From contig NZ_SZQA01000005.1 of the NCBI RefSeq assembly GCF_005233835.1, positions 62,001 through 126,000 of the forward strand: 64,000 nt of DNA, written 5' to 3'. Position 1 is the first letter of the stretch. The number at the start of each line of letters is the position of its first letter. Of this stretch, positions 12,670-20,700 are shown in pieces. This stretch comes from Herbidospora galbida (lineage in GTDB: Bacteria > Actinomycetota > Actinomycetes > Streptosporangiales > Streptosporangiaceae). Under the pieces are notes generated by a model, which worked only from the letters and a program-made list of their open reading frames with translations, searched no databases and was not told the origin of the DNA. Both the position numbers and the translations under genes were made by a program.

Positions 12670-12927
12670 GCCGTAGAGGTTACGTCACTGTCCCGTATGG
12701 CGGACTCTCTTCGCATCCGGCACGAGCGCTGCTAGTGTGCCCATCACGGCGCTTTCGTAAAGAAACACCCATGAGCGCCCCAAAGAGGCTCTATCATATA
12801 ACAATCGGGCACTGAGCCGGTAACATCCCGTGATCTTCTCTGAAAACCACGGATAAATCAGGCTTCGCTCGGCACACTGGTTACCTGTCCGCCCGCTGCA
12901 TGACGCGGGATGCGAGGGGGAGAGATT

Positions 12928-13134
12928 GTGGAGAGTAGCAGCGAGCGACTGCTGACCCCTGGAGAGGTTGCCGCCCTCTTCCGGGTCGACCCGAAGACCG
13001 TGACTCGCTGGGCCGCGGCGGGGCGAATCAGCAGCATCCGTACCCCCGGAGGGCATCGGCGTTTCCGCGAGTCGGAAGTGCACGCCCTTCTCCGCGGAGA
13101 AGACGTCTTGACGGCCGACAAGCCGAACGGATAG
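12928..13134 (+). CDS. bldC: developmental regulator BldC
   Basis: This is a 68-aa MerR-like winged-helix DNA-binding protein without an effector domain. The core LLTPGEVAALFRVDPKTVTRWA and GGHRRFRESEVHALL match BldC of Streptomyces, which represses entry into sporulation. I chose the GTG at 12928 because GAGGGGGA sits 6 nt upstream and this gives 68 residues, the length of S. coelicolor BldC; an upstream ATG at 12910 would lie ahead of that ribosome binding site. The upstream 250 bp are unusually AT-rich and probably hold its promoter. Confidence 0.93.
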   Translation: MESSSERLLTPGEVAALFRVDPKTVTRWAAAGRISSIRTPGGHRRFRESEVHALLRGEDVLTADKPNG

Positions 13135-13156
13135 AGCTTCGCGGGAAGAAGCAGAG

Positions 13157-13190
13157 AGGCGCGGCCAGAACCTGGGAGCCGCGCCTTTTT
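13157..13190 (+). terminator. intrinsic terminator of bldC
   Basis: A 9-bp perfect stem (AGGCGCGGC with GCCGCGCCT) with a 12-nt loop is followed by TTTTTC. It begins 23 nt after the bldC stop. Confidence 0.9.
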
Positions 13191-13204
13191 CTTGCCCGGG
13201 TGAC

Positions 13205-13310
13205 GGCCGCGCCTTCGGCGCGGCGGTCCTCGCGCTTATATCCGGCGTCTTCCCTCGTCGCTCCGGGTCGCTTCGCTCCCCTGCGCTCCTCAGTCCAGAC
13301 GTCGGCGCGC
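13205..13310 (+). repeat. dispersed intergenic repeat, copy 1
   Basis: This element starts with a hairpin (GCCGCGCC-TTC-GGCGCGGC). It continues with a conserved core at 13244-13300 that runs from GGCGTCTTCCCTCGTCGC to GCTCCTCAGTCCAGAC. Near-identical copies occur at 18830-18935 and 18996-19084, and a shortened reverse copy at 50976-51009. It codes for no recognised protein. Confidence 0.85.
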
Positions 13311-13413
13311 TGCGGCAATTCATGAATCTCGCCTGAATTATTTCGGCCGCCGGCCTGGTGATTGAATATTTGACCAATCACGTGGCATGTGAAATTGCAC
13401 TACCGCCGGCTGG

Positions 13414-13653
13414 TTATTTTTCCTGTTCGGCCTTGAAGGCCAGGAATTCTTGTTCCAGAGCGTCGTTCTCTTCTTGCCATCTTCTGCGGCGGTCTGCCTC
13501 TTCTTCTTCGGTGATGGACTCTTCGAGCCACTGGTCGTAGTCCGGCTCGCCGGGCGCTATCTCGACATACGCGTTGCCGATCAGGCGGCCGTCGTCGCTG
13601 GTCAACGACTGCGGGACCCGCAGCGTGCCGTCAGCGAGCCGGATCACGAACAT
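13414..13653 (-). CDS. small acidic hypothetical protein downstream of metalloprotease
   Basis: This 79-aa protein is not one I recognise. Its first 40 residues (MFVIRLADGTLRVP...) look like a small beta-rich domain. The last 33 are a charged helix rich in Glu and Arg (ITEEEEADRRRRWQEENDALEQEF) that could form a coiled coil. It lies 12 nt downstream of the HEVGH metalloprotease on the same strand, so the two probably form an operon. A role as partner, chaperone or inhibitor of the protease is a guess from position only. Confidence 0.65.
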   Translation of the reverse strand: MFVIRLADGTLRVPQSLTSDDGRLIGNAYVEIAPGEPDYDQWLEESITEEEEADRRRRWQEENDALEQEFLAFKAEQEK

Positions 13654-13665
13654 CAGGGGACCTAC

Positions 13666-14541
13666 CTAGATTCCGTAGCGCCTGTTGAAGAAGAGCATGA
13701 CGTTGAGTGCCGTGCGGGTGTCGCCGCCCAGCATGTCGATCAGGGCGGGACGCTGCCTCGACGCGATGGCGGCGAAGGCGTCGGCGAAGAACTCCTTGCG
13801 GCCGAGTTCTCCGGACTGCTTGTGGAAGGCCGAGGCCAGATGCGGGATGCACTCGTCGTAGAGCGCGGCGAACTCGGGTGAGTCCGAGACCCACTCTCCC
13901 GGACGGGAGTCCACGTCGTCCAGCGCATGACCGACTTCGTGCATCATCACATCGGGCGTGGGACTCGGGCGATCGCCGACGACGATCTTCCGGTCGCCGT
14001 ACGCGCCGGCGCAGATGTCCCAGGTCGCGCGGCCGCTGGGAAGCGGGGCGCCTCTCAGGTAGCCCATGTCGTCGAGGTCGGGGACGCCGCCCGGACCGAC
14101 GTAGATGCCGTCGAGGCCGACCGCCAGCATCTCCTTCAGCCGGTCGGGCAACCTGGCGAGGCTGTCGACCGCGCGGATGACGTCGGGGGGCGGCGGGCCG
14201 TCCATGGCGTCCCACTGCCGGTAGAGGATCGTCTCCAGGGCGCCGCAGTTGCGGCGGCCGTCGCGGTAGTCGGGACTGTCGGGGCGGTGCGGCTCGGCGC
14301 GGGCGGGCTGGTCGTCCAGCTCGAAGTCGCGCCAGGTGTACTGCGGCCGGTCGACGACCGGGGCGGTCACCGGGGTCTCGACGACCCTGGGGGCGTCCGC
14401 CCACCTGTCGGTGACCTTCGTTTCGATGCGTTCCTGCGTCGTCTCCGTCCCTCGACGGGAGACGTAGCTGGCCCCTGCGTGGCTCCGCTGCCACCACCGA
14501 TTCCCTCGCCGGTGGCGGCCTCTGTCGCCCTGCTGCGCCAT
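13666..14541 (-). CDS. zinc metalloprotease of ATLF/PPEP-like type
   Basis: This is a 291-aa protein with a zincin active site HEVGH at residues 201-205 and a likely third zinc ligand E250 in RKEFFADAFA. That spacing and motif resemble the anthrax-lethal-factor/Pro-Pro-endopeptidase superfamily. Residues 1-90 are basic and low-complexity and contain no signal peptide or membrane segment. A conserved region at 95-190 (CGALETILYRQW, DGIYVGPGGVPDLDD) precedes the catalytic core. The start has GAGAGGT just upstream. Substrate and location are unknown; secretion by a non-Sec route cannot be excluded. Confidence 0.7.
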   Translation of the reverse strand: MAQQGDRGRHRRGNRWWQRSHAGASYVSRRGTETTQERIETKVTDRWADAPRVVETPVTAPVVDRPQYTWRDFELDDQPARAEPHRPDSPDYRDGRRNCGALETILYRQWDAMDGPPPPDVIRAVDSLARLPDRLKEMLAVGLDGIYVGPGGVPDLDDMGYLRGAPLPSGRATWDICAGAYGDRKIVVGDRPSPTPDVMMHEVGHALDDVDSRPGEWVSDSPEFAALYDECIPHLASAFHKQSGELGRKEFFADAFAAIASRQRPALIDMLGGDTRTALNVMLFFNRRYGI

Positions 14542-14675
14542 CGCACCTCTCTTTGGTCGGGAAGGTGCTGTACCGATGCAGCGTACGATGCCCGTCTGGT
14601 CCGAGTCATCCCGCTTCGTCGGTCGCTATCGAAGACGCAACACGATCAGGCCACGGGATGGCATACCGTGTTGGA

Positions 14676-14972
14676 ATGGCGAACGTGGTTGTCGGCCTGG
14701 CGTTGCTGGCCTTCTGGCTCTACTGCCTCTTCGACGTCATCACCACTCCCCCGGAGATCGTGCGGACCCTCCCCAAGGCCGCGTGGGTTCTGGTCGTGAT
14801 GATTCCGGCGATGGGCGGAGTGTTGTGGCTGCTCGCCGGGCGGCCGGTGCCCGAACCGATCACCCCCGGACAGAACCTGCTCCCCTCACCGCCTCCTGAG
14901 GCGCCGAGGGGACCCGACGACGACCCCGACTTCCTGCGCAGCCTGGAACGCAAGCTGCGCGACGAAGACTGA
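14676..14972 (+). CDS. PLDc_N-domain membrane protein
   Basis: This is a small membrane protein of about 98 aa with two transmembrane helices separated by the conserved TPPEIVRTLPKAAWVLVVMI pattern of the PLDc_N domain. The C-terminal 35 residues are Pro-rich and hydrophilic. I chose the ATG at 14676, which matches the usual N-terminus of the family; an in-frame ATG at 14658 is also possible and neither has a strong ribosome binding site. It is convergent with ccsB. Function unknown; linkage to cytochrome c maturation genes is common in actinobacteria. Confidence 0.75.
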   Translation: MANVVVGLALLAFWLYCLFDVITTPPEIVRTLPKAAWVLVVMIPAMGGVLWLLAGRPVPEPITPGQNLLPSPPPEAPRGPDDDPDFLRSLERKLRDED

Positions 14973-14990
14973 CGACGGTTACCCCGACGG

Positions 14991-15914
14991 TTATTTGACG
15001 TCGGCGTAGGAGTGCAGGCCGCCGATGAAGATGTTCACCCCGACCAGGTTGAACATCAGGCAGGCGAACGCGATCAGCGAGACGATCATCGCGGCCTTGC
15101 CCTTCCAGCCGGCGGTCGCGCGGGCGTGCAGGTAGGCGGCGTAGGCCACCCAGGTGATGAACGCCCAGACCTCCTTCGGGTCCCAGCCCCAGTAACGGCC
15201 CCACGCCTTGTCGGCCCAGAGCGCGCCCGAGATGACGGCGAACGTCCAGATCGGGAACGCGATGACGATGACGCGGTGGGCGACGCGCTCGAGGTCGGCC
15301 CGCGACGGCAGCCGCGACGGGCCCTCCTTGCGCACCAGGAACAGCGCCGCGGCGACGCCGCCGACGATGAACAGGCCGCTGGCCGCGACGGCGGCGGTGA
15401 CGTGGATGGCCACCCAGTACGAGTCGAGCGCGGGCACGACCGGGCCGGCCTGCGTGTAGAGGACGCGGGCCGCGAAGCCCAGGCCGATCGCGGCGACCAC
15501 GCCGACGAACGCGCCGAGGAACCTCACCGGGTAGCGCACCTGCAGGAACAGGAACACCGTCACGGCCGCGAGCAGCATGGCGACGACGAACTCGTACATG
15601 TTGCCCCACGGCCAGCGGTCGACCGCGAGGCCGCGCGTGAGCGTGGCGCCCAGGTTGGCGACCCAGCCGAGCCACATGGCGGCGGTGCCGACGAGGCCCG
15701 CCTTCGGGGCCCACGACGCCGGTTCCGGCGCGGGAGCGGGCTCGGGGAGGTCGTCGGACGGACCGCCGACGCCGACCAGACGGCGCTCCCGCACCGTCTC
15801 GGTGACCCGGCCGAAGCCCAGCTCCAGGGCGTAGCCGATCATCGCGGCCAGGTAGAGGAGAATGGCGGCCAGTACGAGCTGGTCGCTCAGCGTGGCCAAA
15901 TGATCAGGAGACAT
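14991..15914 (-). CDS. ccsB: cytochrome c biogenesis protein CcsB/CcsA-type heme handling protein
   Basis: This 307-aa polytopic membrane protein is the heme-delivery half of the System II cytochrome c synthetase. The tryptophan-rich motif WGWDPKEVWAFITW near residue 245 is the heme-binding signature. Eight hydrophobic segments and conserved His residues are visible. The ATG overlaps the resB 3' end by 11 nt, so the two genes are coupled. Confidence 0.93.
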   Translation of the reverse strand: MSPDHLATLSDQLVLAAILLYLAAMIGYALELGFGRVTETVRERRLVGVGGPSDDLPEPAPAPEPASWAPKAGLVGTAAMWLGWVANLGATLTRGLAVDRWPWGNMYEFVVAMLLAAVTVFLFLQVRYPVRFLGAFVGVVAAIGLGFAARVLYTQAGPVVPALDSYWVAIHVTAAVAASGLFIVGGVAAALFLVRKEGPSRLPSRADLERVAHRVIVIAFPIWTFAVISGALWADKAWGRYWGWDPKEVWAFITWVAYAAYLHARATAGWKGKAAMIVSLIAFACLMFNLVGVNIFIGGLHSYADVK

Positions 15915-17451
15915 CCTTCACCTCTGCGCGAGCGTGGTGTTCCAGGGCTTTCGTCAGCTCGGCGAACTCCTCGCCGAAGTCTCCGCCCTCGGTGCGGGTC
16001 AATCCTCCCACCGTGACCCCTCCGTCCCTTACGCGCACCCATACGCGGCGGCGGTGGATGAGCAGGGACAGCAGCAGGCCGAGGATGGCGACGCCGGAGG
16101 CGAGCAGGGCCGGGAAGCGGCCCGGGTCGTAGGTGGTCTGAAGGGTGATCCACTCCTTCAGGCCGGTGAACTCGATCTTGCCCGCCCCGTCGGGCAGGTC
16201 GACGGCGTCGCCGACGGCCATCGGCTTCGGCGAGGCGGTCATCTTGCCCAGCGGCTTGAGGTTCTGGTGGCCGCCCAGGTCGTACACCGACTGAGGGATT
16301 CCCGCGTCGAGCCCCAGGTCGCCCTTGAACGGCCAGATCTGCACGGTCGGGTTGACCGCGCCCGGGAAGACCGACAGCCACTGGTCGCCGTTCGGCACCG
16401 TGGACGGCAGGAACCGGCCGAGGAACGCGAGCTGGTCGGGCGCCGCGTCGGGCACCTTGATGACGCACTCGGACTCGTAGGTCGAGGTGTTGCTCACCAG
16501 GCACGGCACCGCGCCCTCGAAGGCGACCTTCCCGTCGCCGCCGGTGATCCGGAACGTGGGGGCGTAGCCGTGCCCGATCAGGTACGTCAGCGCGCCGTCG
16601 GCCTCGAGCGGTTCGTTGACCCGGAGGGTGAACTCGCGCTCGGGGGCGGTCGGCGAGTCCTGCACGGCCAGCTTGGCGAAGTAGTCGAGCGGCTGGCCCT
16701 GCTTCTCGTGGCCGGGCCCGATGTAGCTGGCCTGGAAGTCCTTGAGCGTGAACGAGAACGGCTGCAGATCCTCGGGCGACACCTGCGACCCCGGCAGATA
16801 GCGGTCGTACGCCGCCACCGTGTTCGCGAACCCGTCGCCCTCGATCACGAGCACGTTGCCCCGGTAGCCGAACAGCCCGCCCACCCCGACGGCGACCAGC
16901 AGCACGAGCAGCGCGACGTGGAAGAGCAGGTTGCCGGTCTCGCGCAGGTGGCCCTTCTCGGCCGACACCCAGCCGTCACCGGTCGTCACCCGCCAGCGCT
17001 TCGACCGCAGGTAGGCCTCGGCCGAGGCGAGGTCGCCCTCGATCTCGGCGTGGTGCGGCAGCCGGGCGAGGTTGCGCGGCGCGGGCGGCGGGGTTCGCCG
17101 CATCTCCTTCAGGTGCACCATCGTGCGCGGCAGCACGCAGCCGATCAGCGACAGAAACAGCAGCAGGTAGATCGCCGCGAACCAGGGCGAGGTGAAGACG
17201 TCGAACAGGAAGAACCGGTCGAGCCACTCGGCCTTGGTGGGGTCGTTCTCGAAGTAGCGGGCGACCGCGCCCGGATCGACCCCGCGCTGCGGATAGAGCG
17301 ACCCGGGCACGGAGGCCAGGGCCAGCAGGAACAGCAGGATGAGGGCGGTGCGCATCGAGGTGAGCACCCGCCAGCCCCAGCGCAGCCAGCCGACCACGCC
17401 CAGCCCCGCGGGGCCGTTCGAGGTCGTCTTCTCTTCGTCGGTCAGTGTCAT
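15904..17451 (-). CDS. resB: cytochrome c biogenesis protein ResB
   Basis: This 515-aa membrane protein is the partner of CcsB/ResC in System II cytochrome c assembly. Three N-terminal helices with an RYFENDPTKAEWLDRFFLFDVF segment, a large extracytoplasmic domain at residues 210-460 and a final helix before RRRVWVRV are visible. The ATG at 17451 overlaps the ccdA stop as ATGA. Length is normal for actinobacterial ResB. Confidence 0.93.
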   Translation of the reverse strand: MTLTDEEKTTSNGPAGLGVVGWLRWGWRVLTSMRTALILLFLLALASVPGSLYPQRGVDPGAVARYFENDPTKAEWLDRFFLFDVFTSPWFAAIYLLLFLSLIGCVLPRTMVHLKEMRRTPPPAPRNLARLPHHAEIEGDLASAEAYLRSKRWRVTTGDGWVSAEKGHLRETGNLLFHVALLVLLVAVGVGGLFGYRGNVLVIEGDGFANTVAAYDRYLPGSQVSPEDLQPFSFTLKDFQASYIGPGHEKQGQPLDYFAKLAVQDSPTAPEREFTLRVNEPLEADGALTYLIGHGYAPTFRITGGDGKVAFEGAVPCLVSNTSTYESECVIKVPDAAPDQLAFLGRFLPSTVPNGDQWLSVFPGAVNPTVQIWPFKGDLGLDAGIPQSVYDLGGHQNLKPLGKMTASPKPMAVGDAVDLPDGAGKIEFTGLKEWITLQTTYDPGRFPALLASGVAILGLLLSLLIHRRRVWVRVRDGGVTVGGLTRTEGGDFGEEFAELTKALEHHARAEVKDVS

Positions 17452-18176
17452 ATCACCGGCTCGAATCCGCCGATCCACACCTGGAGACCGGCGATGAGCT
17501 CGCCCCACAGACCGGTGACCAGCAGCAGCCCGACGGCGACCAGCATGGCTCCTCCGATCCGCGTGATGAGCTGGGTGTGTCGGCGCACCGCGCGGAACGT
17601 GTGGAGCGCCTTGCGGTAGGCGAGCCCGGCCGCCACGAACGGCAGCCCGAGCCCGAGTGCGTAGCCGAACGCGAGCAGCGCGCCCCTGGCGGCGCTGCCC
17701 TGGTCGACCGAGAGGGTCAGCACGACGGCCAGCGTGGGGCCGATGCACGGCGTCCAGCCGAGTCCGAACACGATACCCAGCAGCGGAGCCCCGGCGAGCC
17801 CGGCCGCCGGCGCCCGGTGGATGCGGAAGTCACGCTGCAGCCCGGGGATGATCCCGATGAAGGCCAGCCCGAGCACGATCGTGACCACGCCCAGCACCCT
17901 CGTGATCACCTCGGCGTTCCCGAGCATCGCCGCCCCGAGCCCGCCGAACAGCGCGCCGCCCAGCACGAACACGAGGGCGAACCCGAGCACGAACAGCCCC
18001 GAGCCCAGCACCAGGCGCCCCCGCTTGGGGTCGGCGCTCATGCCGGTCACGTACGACAGATAGCCCGGCACCAGCGGCAGCACGCAGGGCGACAGGAACG
18101 ACACCAGGCCCGCGAGCAGCGCGATCGGCAGGGCGACCAGCAGCGACCCGGAGGCGACGGTGTCAGCGAGATTCAC
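17448..18176 (-). CDS. ccdA: thiol-disulfide transporter CcdA
   Basis: This 242-aa protein with six membrane helices moves reducing equivalents across the membrane to TlpA/ResA. The two redox cysteines are in FLSPCVLPLVPGYLSY and GWTPCIGPTLA, as expected for CcdA. It overlaps tlpA upstream by 14 nt and resB downstream by 4 nt. Confidence 0.93.
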   Translation of the reverse strand: MNLADTVASGSLLVALPIALLAGLVSFLSPCVLPLVPGYLSYVTGMSADPKRGRLVLGSGLFVLGFALVFVLGGALFGGLGAAMLGNAEVITRVLGVVTIVLGLAFIGIIPGLQRDFRIHRAPAAGLAGAPLLGIVFGLGWTPCIGPTLAVVLTLSVDQGSAARGALLAFGYALGLGLPFVAAGLAYRKALHTFRAVRRHTQLITRIGGAMLVAVGLLLVTGLWGELIAGLQVWIGGFEPVI

Positions 18177-18741
18177 TGGAGACCTTGGTCACGGCGTCGA
18201 GGAGGGCCTGGTATTTCACGGCGCCCAGCGCGCGGGCCGCGATCCGGCCCTCCCGGTCGATGATCAGCGTGGAGGGGATGGCGGCGGGCGGGACCGTGCC
18301 GGAGAAACCGAGCAGGACCTTGCCGCTCTGGTCGTGGATGCTCGGGTAGCCCGGCGTCAGCTGGGCGTCGTAGGCGGTGGCGGCGGCCTTCTGGTCTTTG
18401 AAGTTGATGCCGAGGAAGTCGACGCCGTCGGCCTTGGTCCGGGCGGCGACGTCTTTGAGCGTCGGCCCTTCGGCCCGGCACGGCGCGCACCACGAGGCCC
18501 AGAAGTTGATGACCGTGACCTTGCCCTTGGCCATCGTGGTCTGGGCGCCTTCGAGGGTCTGCCCCGCGACGACGGGAGCGGGCTTACGGTCGCCGGCGTC
18601 GAACACCTGCACCTTGCCGTCACCGGCGACGAACCGGGTGTCATCTGACTCCGGTTGCCCCGCCCCCCCGACGTTCGCGGCGCATCCGGTCAGAACCAGC
18701 GCCGAACACACGACGATGAGAGCACGCGAGAAGGGGGACAT
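18163..18741 (-). CDS. TlpA/ResA-type thioredoxin lipoprotein
   Basis: This 192-aa membrane-anchored thioredoxin probably reduces apocytochrome c cysteines before heme attachment. A lipobox LTGC at residues 17-20 follows an N-terminal hydrophobic stretch. The active site WASWCAPCRAEGP lies near residue 83 and the cis-Pro region is AAIPSTLIID. AAGGAG is placed 9 nt before the ATG at 18741. It is the first gene of the tlpA-ccdA-resB-ccsB unit. Confidence 0.92.
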   Translation of the reverse strand: MSPFSRALIVVCSALVLTGCAANVGGAGQPESDDTRFVAGDGKVQVFDAGDRKPAPVVAGQTLEGAQTTMAKGKVTVINFWASWCAPCRAEGPTLKDVAARTKADGVDFLGINFKDQKAAATAYDAQLTPGYPSIHDQSGKVLLGFSGTVPPAAIPSTLIIDREGRIAARALGAVKYQALLDAVTKVSSESR

Positions 18742-18829
18742 GGAGGAGATCTCCTTGAACTACAACCGGTAGAGCAACCATATTATCGGCCCACCCTTCC
18801 GGTGGTCGGTCCGGGCGCTCCTGTTTGAT

Positions 18830-18935
18830 GGCCGCGCCTCCGGCGCGGCGGGTCCGGGCGCTCTTGTCCGGCGTCTTCCCTCGTCGCTCCGGTTCGCTTC
18901 GCTCTCCTGCGCTCCTCAGTCCAGACACCGGCGCG
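18830..18935 (+). repeat. dispersed intergenic repeat, copy 2
   Basis: It has the same layout as copy 1: hairpin GCCGCGCC-TCC-GGCGCGGC, then the core at 18870-18926 ending CAGTCCAGAC. It overlaps the start of the 84-bp direct repeat described next. Confidence 0.85.
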
Positions 18936-19002
18936 CCCGGACAGAGCACAAGTAGACGTGGCGGACAACCATGACTAGTTCTTGAGCAACGCCGCGGCGG
19001 GT
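18919..19002. repeat. 84-bp direct repeat, left copy
   Basis: This 84-bp stretch matches 20617-20700 with two mismatches. The right copy contains the last nine sense codons and the stop of the histidine phosphatase gene plus its 3' flank, so this left copy is a displaced duplicate of that gene end. Confidence 0.9.
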
Positions 19003-19084
19003 CCGGGCGCTCAGGTCCGGCGTCTTCCCTCGTCGCTCCGGTTCGCTTCGCTCTCCTGCGCTCCTCAGTCCAGACACCGGCGCG
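18996..19084 (+). repeat. dispersed intergenic repeat, copy 3
   Basis: The core at 19019-19075 is identical to copy 2 over the core. It is joined directly to the phosphatase-tail duplicate at 18919-19002 through a shared GGCGGGT, so copies 2 and 3 sit in tandem. Confidence 0.85.
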
Positions 19085-19653
19085 ACAGGCAGATCCCATG
19101 GCTGGGGGATTCAGGCACGGCGGGCGGATCCCATCGCAGATAGTCCTCCCGCCGCTTGCGGCGCCCACGCGGGGTGACCAGGCCATGTCGCACCGGCGCC
19201 CGATAGACCGTCATCCGCGACGGTGGCGGATCCACGCCCAGACGAGCGGCCTCATGAACGAGCGGGACCAGGCCCCACCGCGGATGCTCTCATGATGGCG
19301 ACGAGGCCGGACCGGGAACGAGTTCTATAGACGTCAAGGGCGACGCTCCGCGCCGTCAGCCGCCGCGCACGGCGGGCGAAAGCCGGCGAGCATGCGGATC
19401 TTCGGGCCGACTCCCCGGCACACACGGCGGCCACCATGTCCACCCTAGATCTCAAGATCATTTGGAATGGGACTGCGGAGGCCCTTCAAGATCAGCTCAC
19501 CCGCTCGCAGCCAGGAGACGCAGAGCCTGTCGCCGACTCCGCGACCGCCGGTCAACCTCCCCGATTGCCTATCAGCGCCCTTCGGATGACAAAGCCGCTC
19601 CTGCGTCGCCCACCCCTCTTCTCATGGAATCCGGGCGCTGTCACAGTGATCAC
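19085..19653. other. intergenic stretch with no recognised gene
   Basis: I see short open frames on both strands here but no start with a good ribosome binding site, no protein family and no clear hairpin. Base composition is more mixed than in the neighbouring genes. It looks like decayed DNA. Confidence 0.5.
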
Positions 19654-19941
19654 ATGACGGAACAGGCAGAAACCATGGGCCAGGTCGGTCGCCGCCCCCG
19701 GTTCCAGTCCTTACGTACTTTGCTCAACATCCTGGTGATCATCTTCAGCGTATTTATGATCATCGTCCAGACGCCCGGACTACTCGCGGGCAAACCATCG
19801 GATGCTTTCGAGGTCCTGTTCGGCTGGGACACGGGTTCCTGGTCGTGGGTCGGTCGCGTCGCCATGATCATCGGATGGCTCGCCATCATCTACTACCGCG
19901 TCCAGGCCCTCAGACGCACGCGTGCGGCAACGCAATCGTGA
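19654..19941 (+). CDS. small two-helix membrane protein, hypothetical
   Basis: This 95-aa protein has two hydrophobic helices (TLLNILVIIFSVFMIIV at about 22-38 and VGRVAMIIGWLAIIYY at about 66-81) joined by a short acidic/aromatic loop. I do not recognise the family. The start could also be the ATG at 19675, before MGQVGRRPRF. No strong ribosome binding site is seen. It lies inside an island of degenerate sequence, so it may be a foreign or dying gene. Confidence 0.5.
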   Translation: MTEQAETMGQVGRRPRFQSLRTLLNILVIIFSVFMIIVQTPGLLAGKPSDAFEVLFGWDTGSWSWVGRVAMIIGWLAIIYYRVQALRRTRAATQS

Positions 19942-19987
19942 GCTCCTCACGAAGGTACTCGCCGCCGTGATCTCCCGAGCGCCTTCT

Positions 19988-20253
19988 CCACCTCACCCCT
20001 CGGCATCCTTGCCGAGGCTCTCGGACTTCACATCCCCGTAGTGGTCTTGCCCTTCGTCAACTCGACTTCGGCCGCCCACGCCCCTCCAACGCAGCGTCAC
20101 AGACCTACGCGCCGAAGGAGTTCGCGTCCTGCTTAGCCCAGGGCGATTTGAGCCCCACGCCCGGGCGGTGGACGCAACCAGTTCGAGGCCTACCCCTGGC
20201 ACCTCGCGCTTACCGAGGCCGAGGAACTCGTTGAAGCTGGACAGCAGATCTGA
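19988..20253 (+). pseudogene. flavoprotein-family remnant with frameshifts
   Basis: Translating across frames gives a continuous match to the C-terminal half of actinobacterial flavoproteins of the phosphopantothenoylcysteine-decarboxylase-like type. The pieces are LGILAEALGLHIPVVVLPF (frame 1), QRSVTDLRAEGVRVLL (frame shifted after AAHAP) and QFEAYPWHLALTEAEELVE (shifted again), ending in TGA at 20251-20253. At least two frameshifts and loss of the N-terminal half make it non-functional. The family call is from memory of its members. Confidence 0.7.
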
Positions 20254-20616
20254 CTAGGTCTCAAGCCGAACGCCCATCGGGGTCATCGCCGTAAGCTCTG
20301 CCCCCGCCGCCCGATTGTCCTGGTCAGCCGGAACCCGTCAAGGACGGCTGTGCACGTAGGGCAACCAGCGCGCGAGGAAGGTCACCGGGAAATGGAACAC
20401 GCGAGGCCGCCCTTGACCGAACGCCGCCCCGACAGACCCTCTAGCAGGAGCAGGGCCGGAAGCGCACGCGAGACGTTTGGCTGTACCAGCTCTACGCAGC
20501 ACACCCGGACCCGCGCACCGGCCGGCACCCGAGGTCATGGTTTGGCTACGCTTTCAGAGGATCTATAAGCCCAGGTCAGAGATGGTGCATCTAGGTCACT
20601 CCAAGAAGGTGCATTT
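20254..20616. other. intergenic stretch with no recognised gene
   Basis: No ORF with convincing coding features is seen. One frame around 20460-20575 reads RTRDVWLYQLYAAHPDP and looks protein-like, but it has no start and I cannot assign it. It is probably further remnant DNA. Confidence 0.4.
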
Positions 20617-20700
20617 GTCCAGACGCCGGCGCGCCCGGACAGAGCACAAGTAGACGTGGCGGAAAACCATGACTAGTTCTTGAGCAACGCCGCGGCGGGT
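20617..20700. repeat. 84-bp direct repeat, right copy
   Basis: This is the partner of 18919-19002. It spans the 3' end of the histidine phosphatase gene (20673-20700) and 56 bp beyond its stop. The sequence GTCCAGACGCCGGCGCG at its left end is also the tail of the dispersed repeat, so a truncated repeat copy ends here. Confidence 0.9.

Noticed and set aside
12866-12888. Possible BldD box upstream of bldC (CACACTGGTTACC)
   Set aside because: Only about two thirds of the conserved positions fit and the two halves are not symmetric. BldD control of bldC is plausible from Streptomyces but not shown by this sequence.
13358-13381. Inverted repeat GTGATTG...CAATCAC after the 79-aa gene
   Set aside because: The arms are only 7 bp with a 10-nt loop and there is no T-run, so neither a terminator nor an operator could be supported.
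18742-20672. Insertion sequence or transposon
   Set aside because: No transposase fragment, terminal inverted repeats or short target duplication was found; the 84-bp repeat is too long and includes gene sequence.
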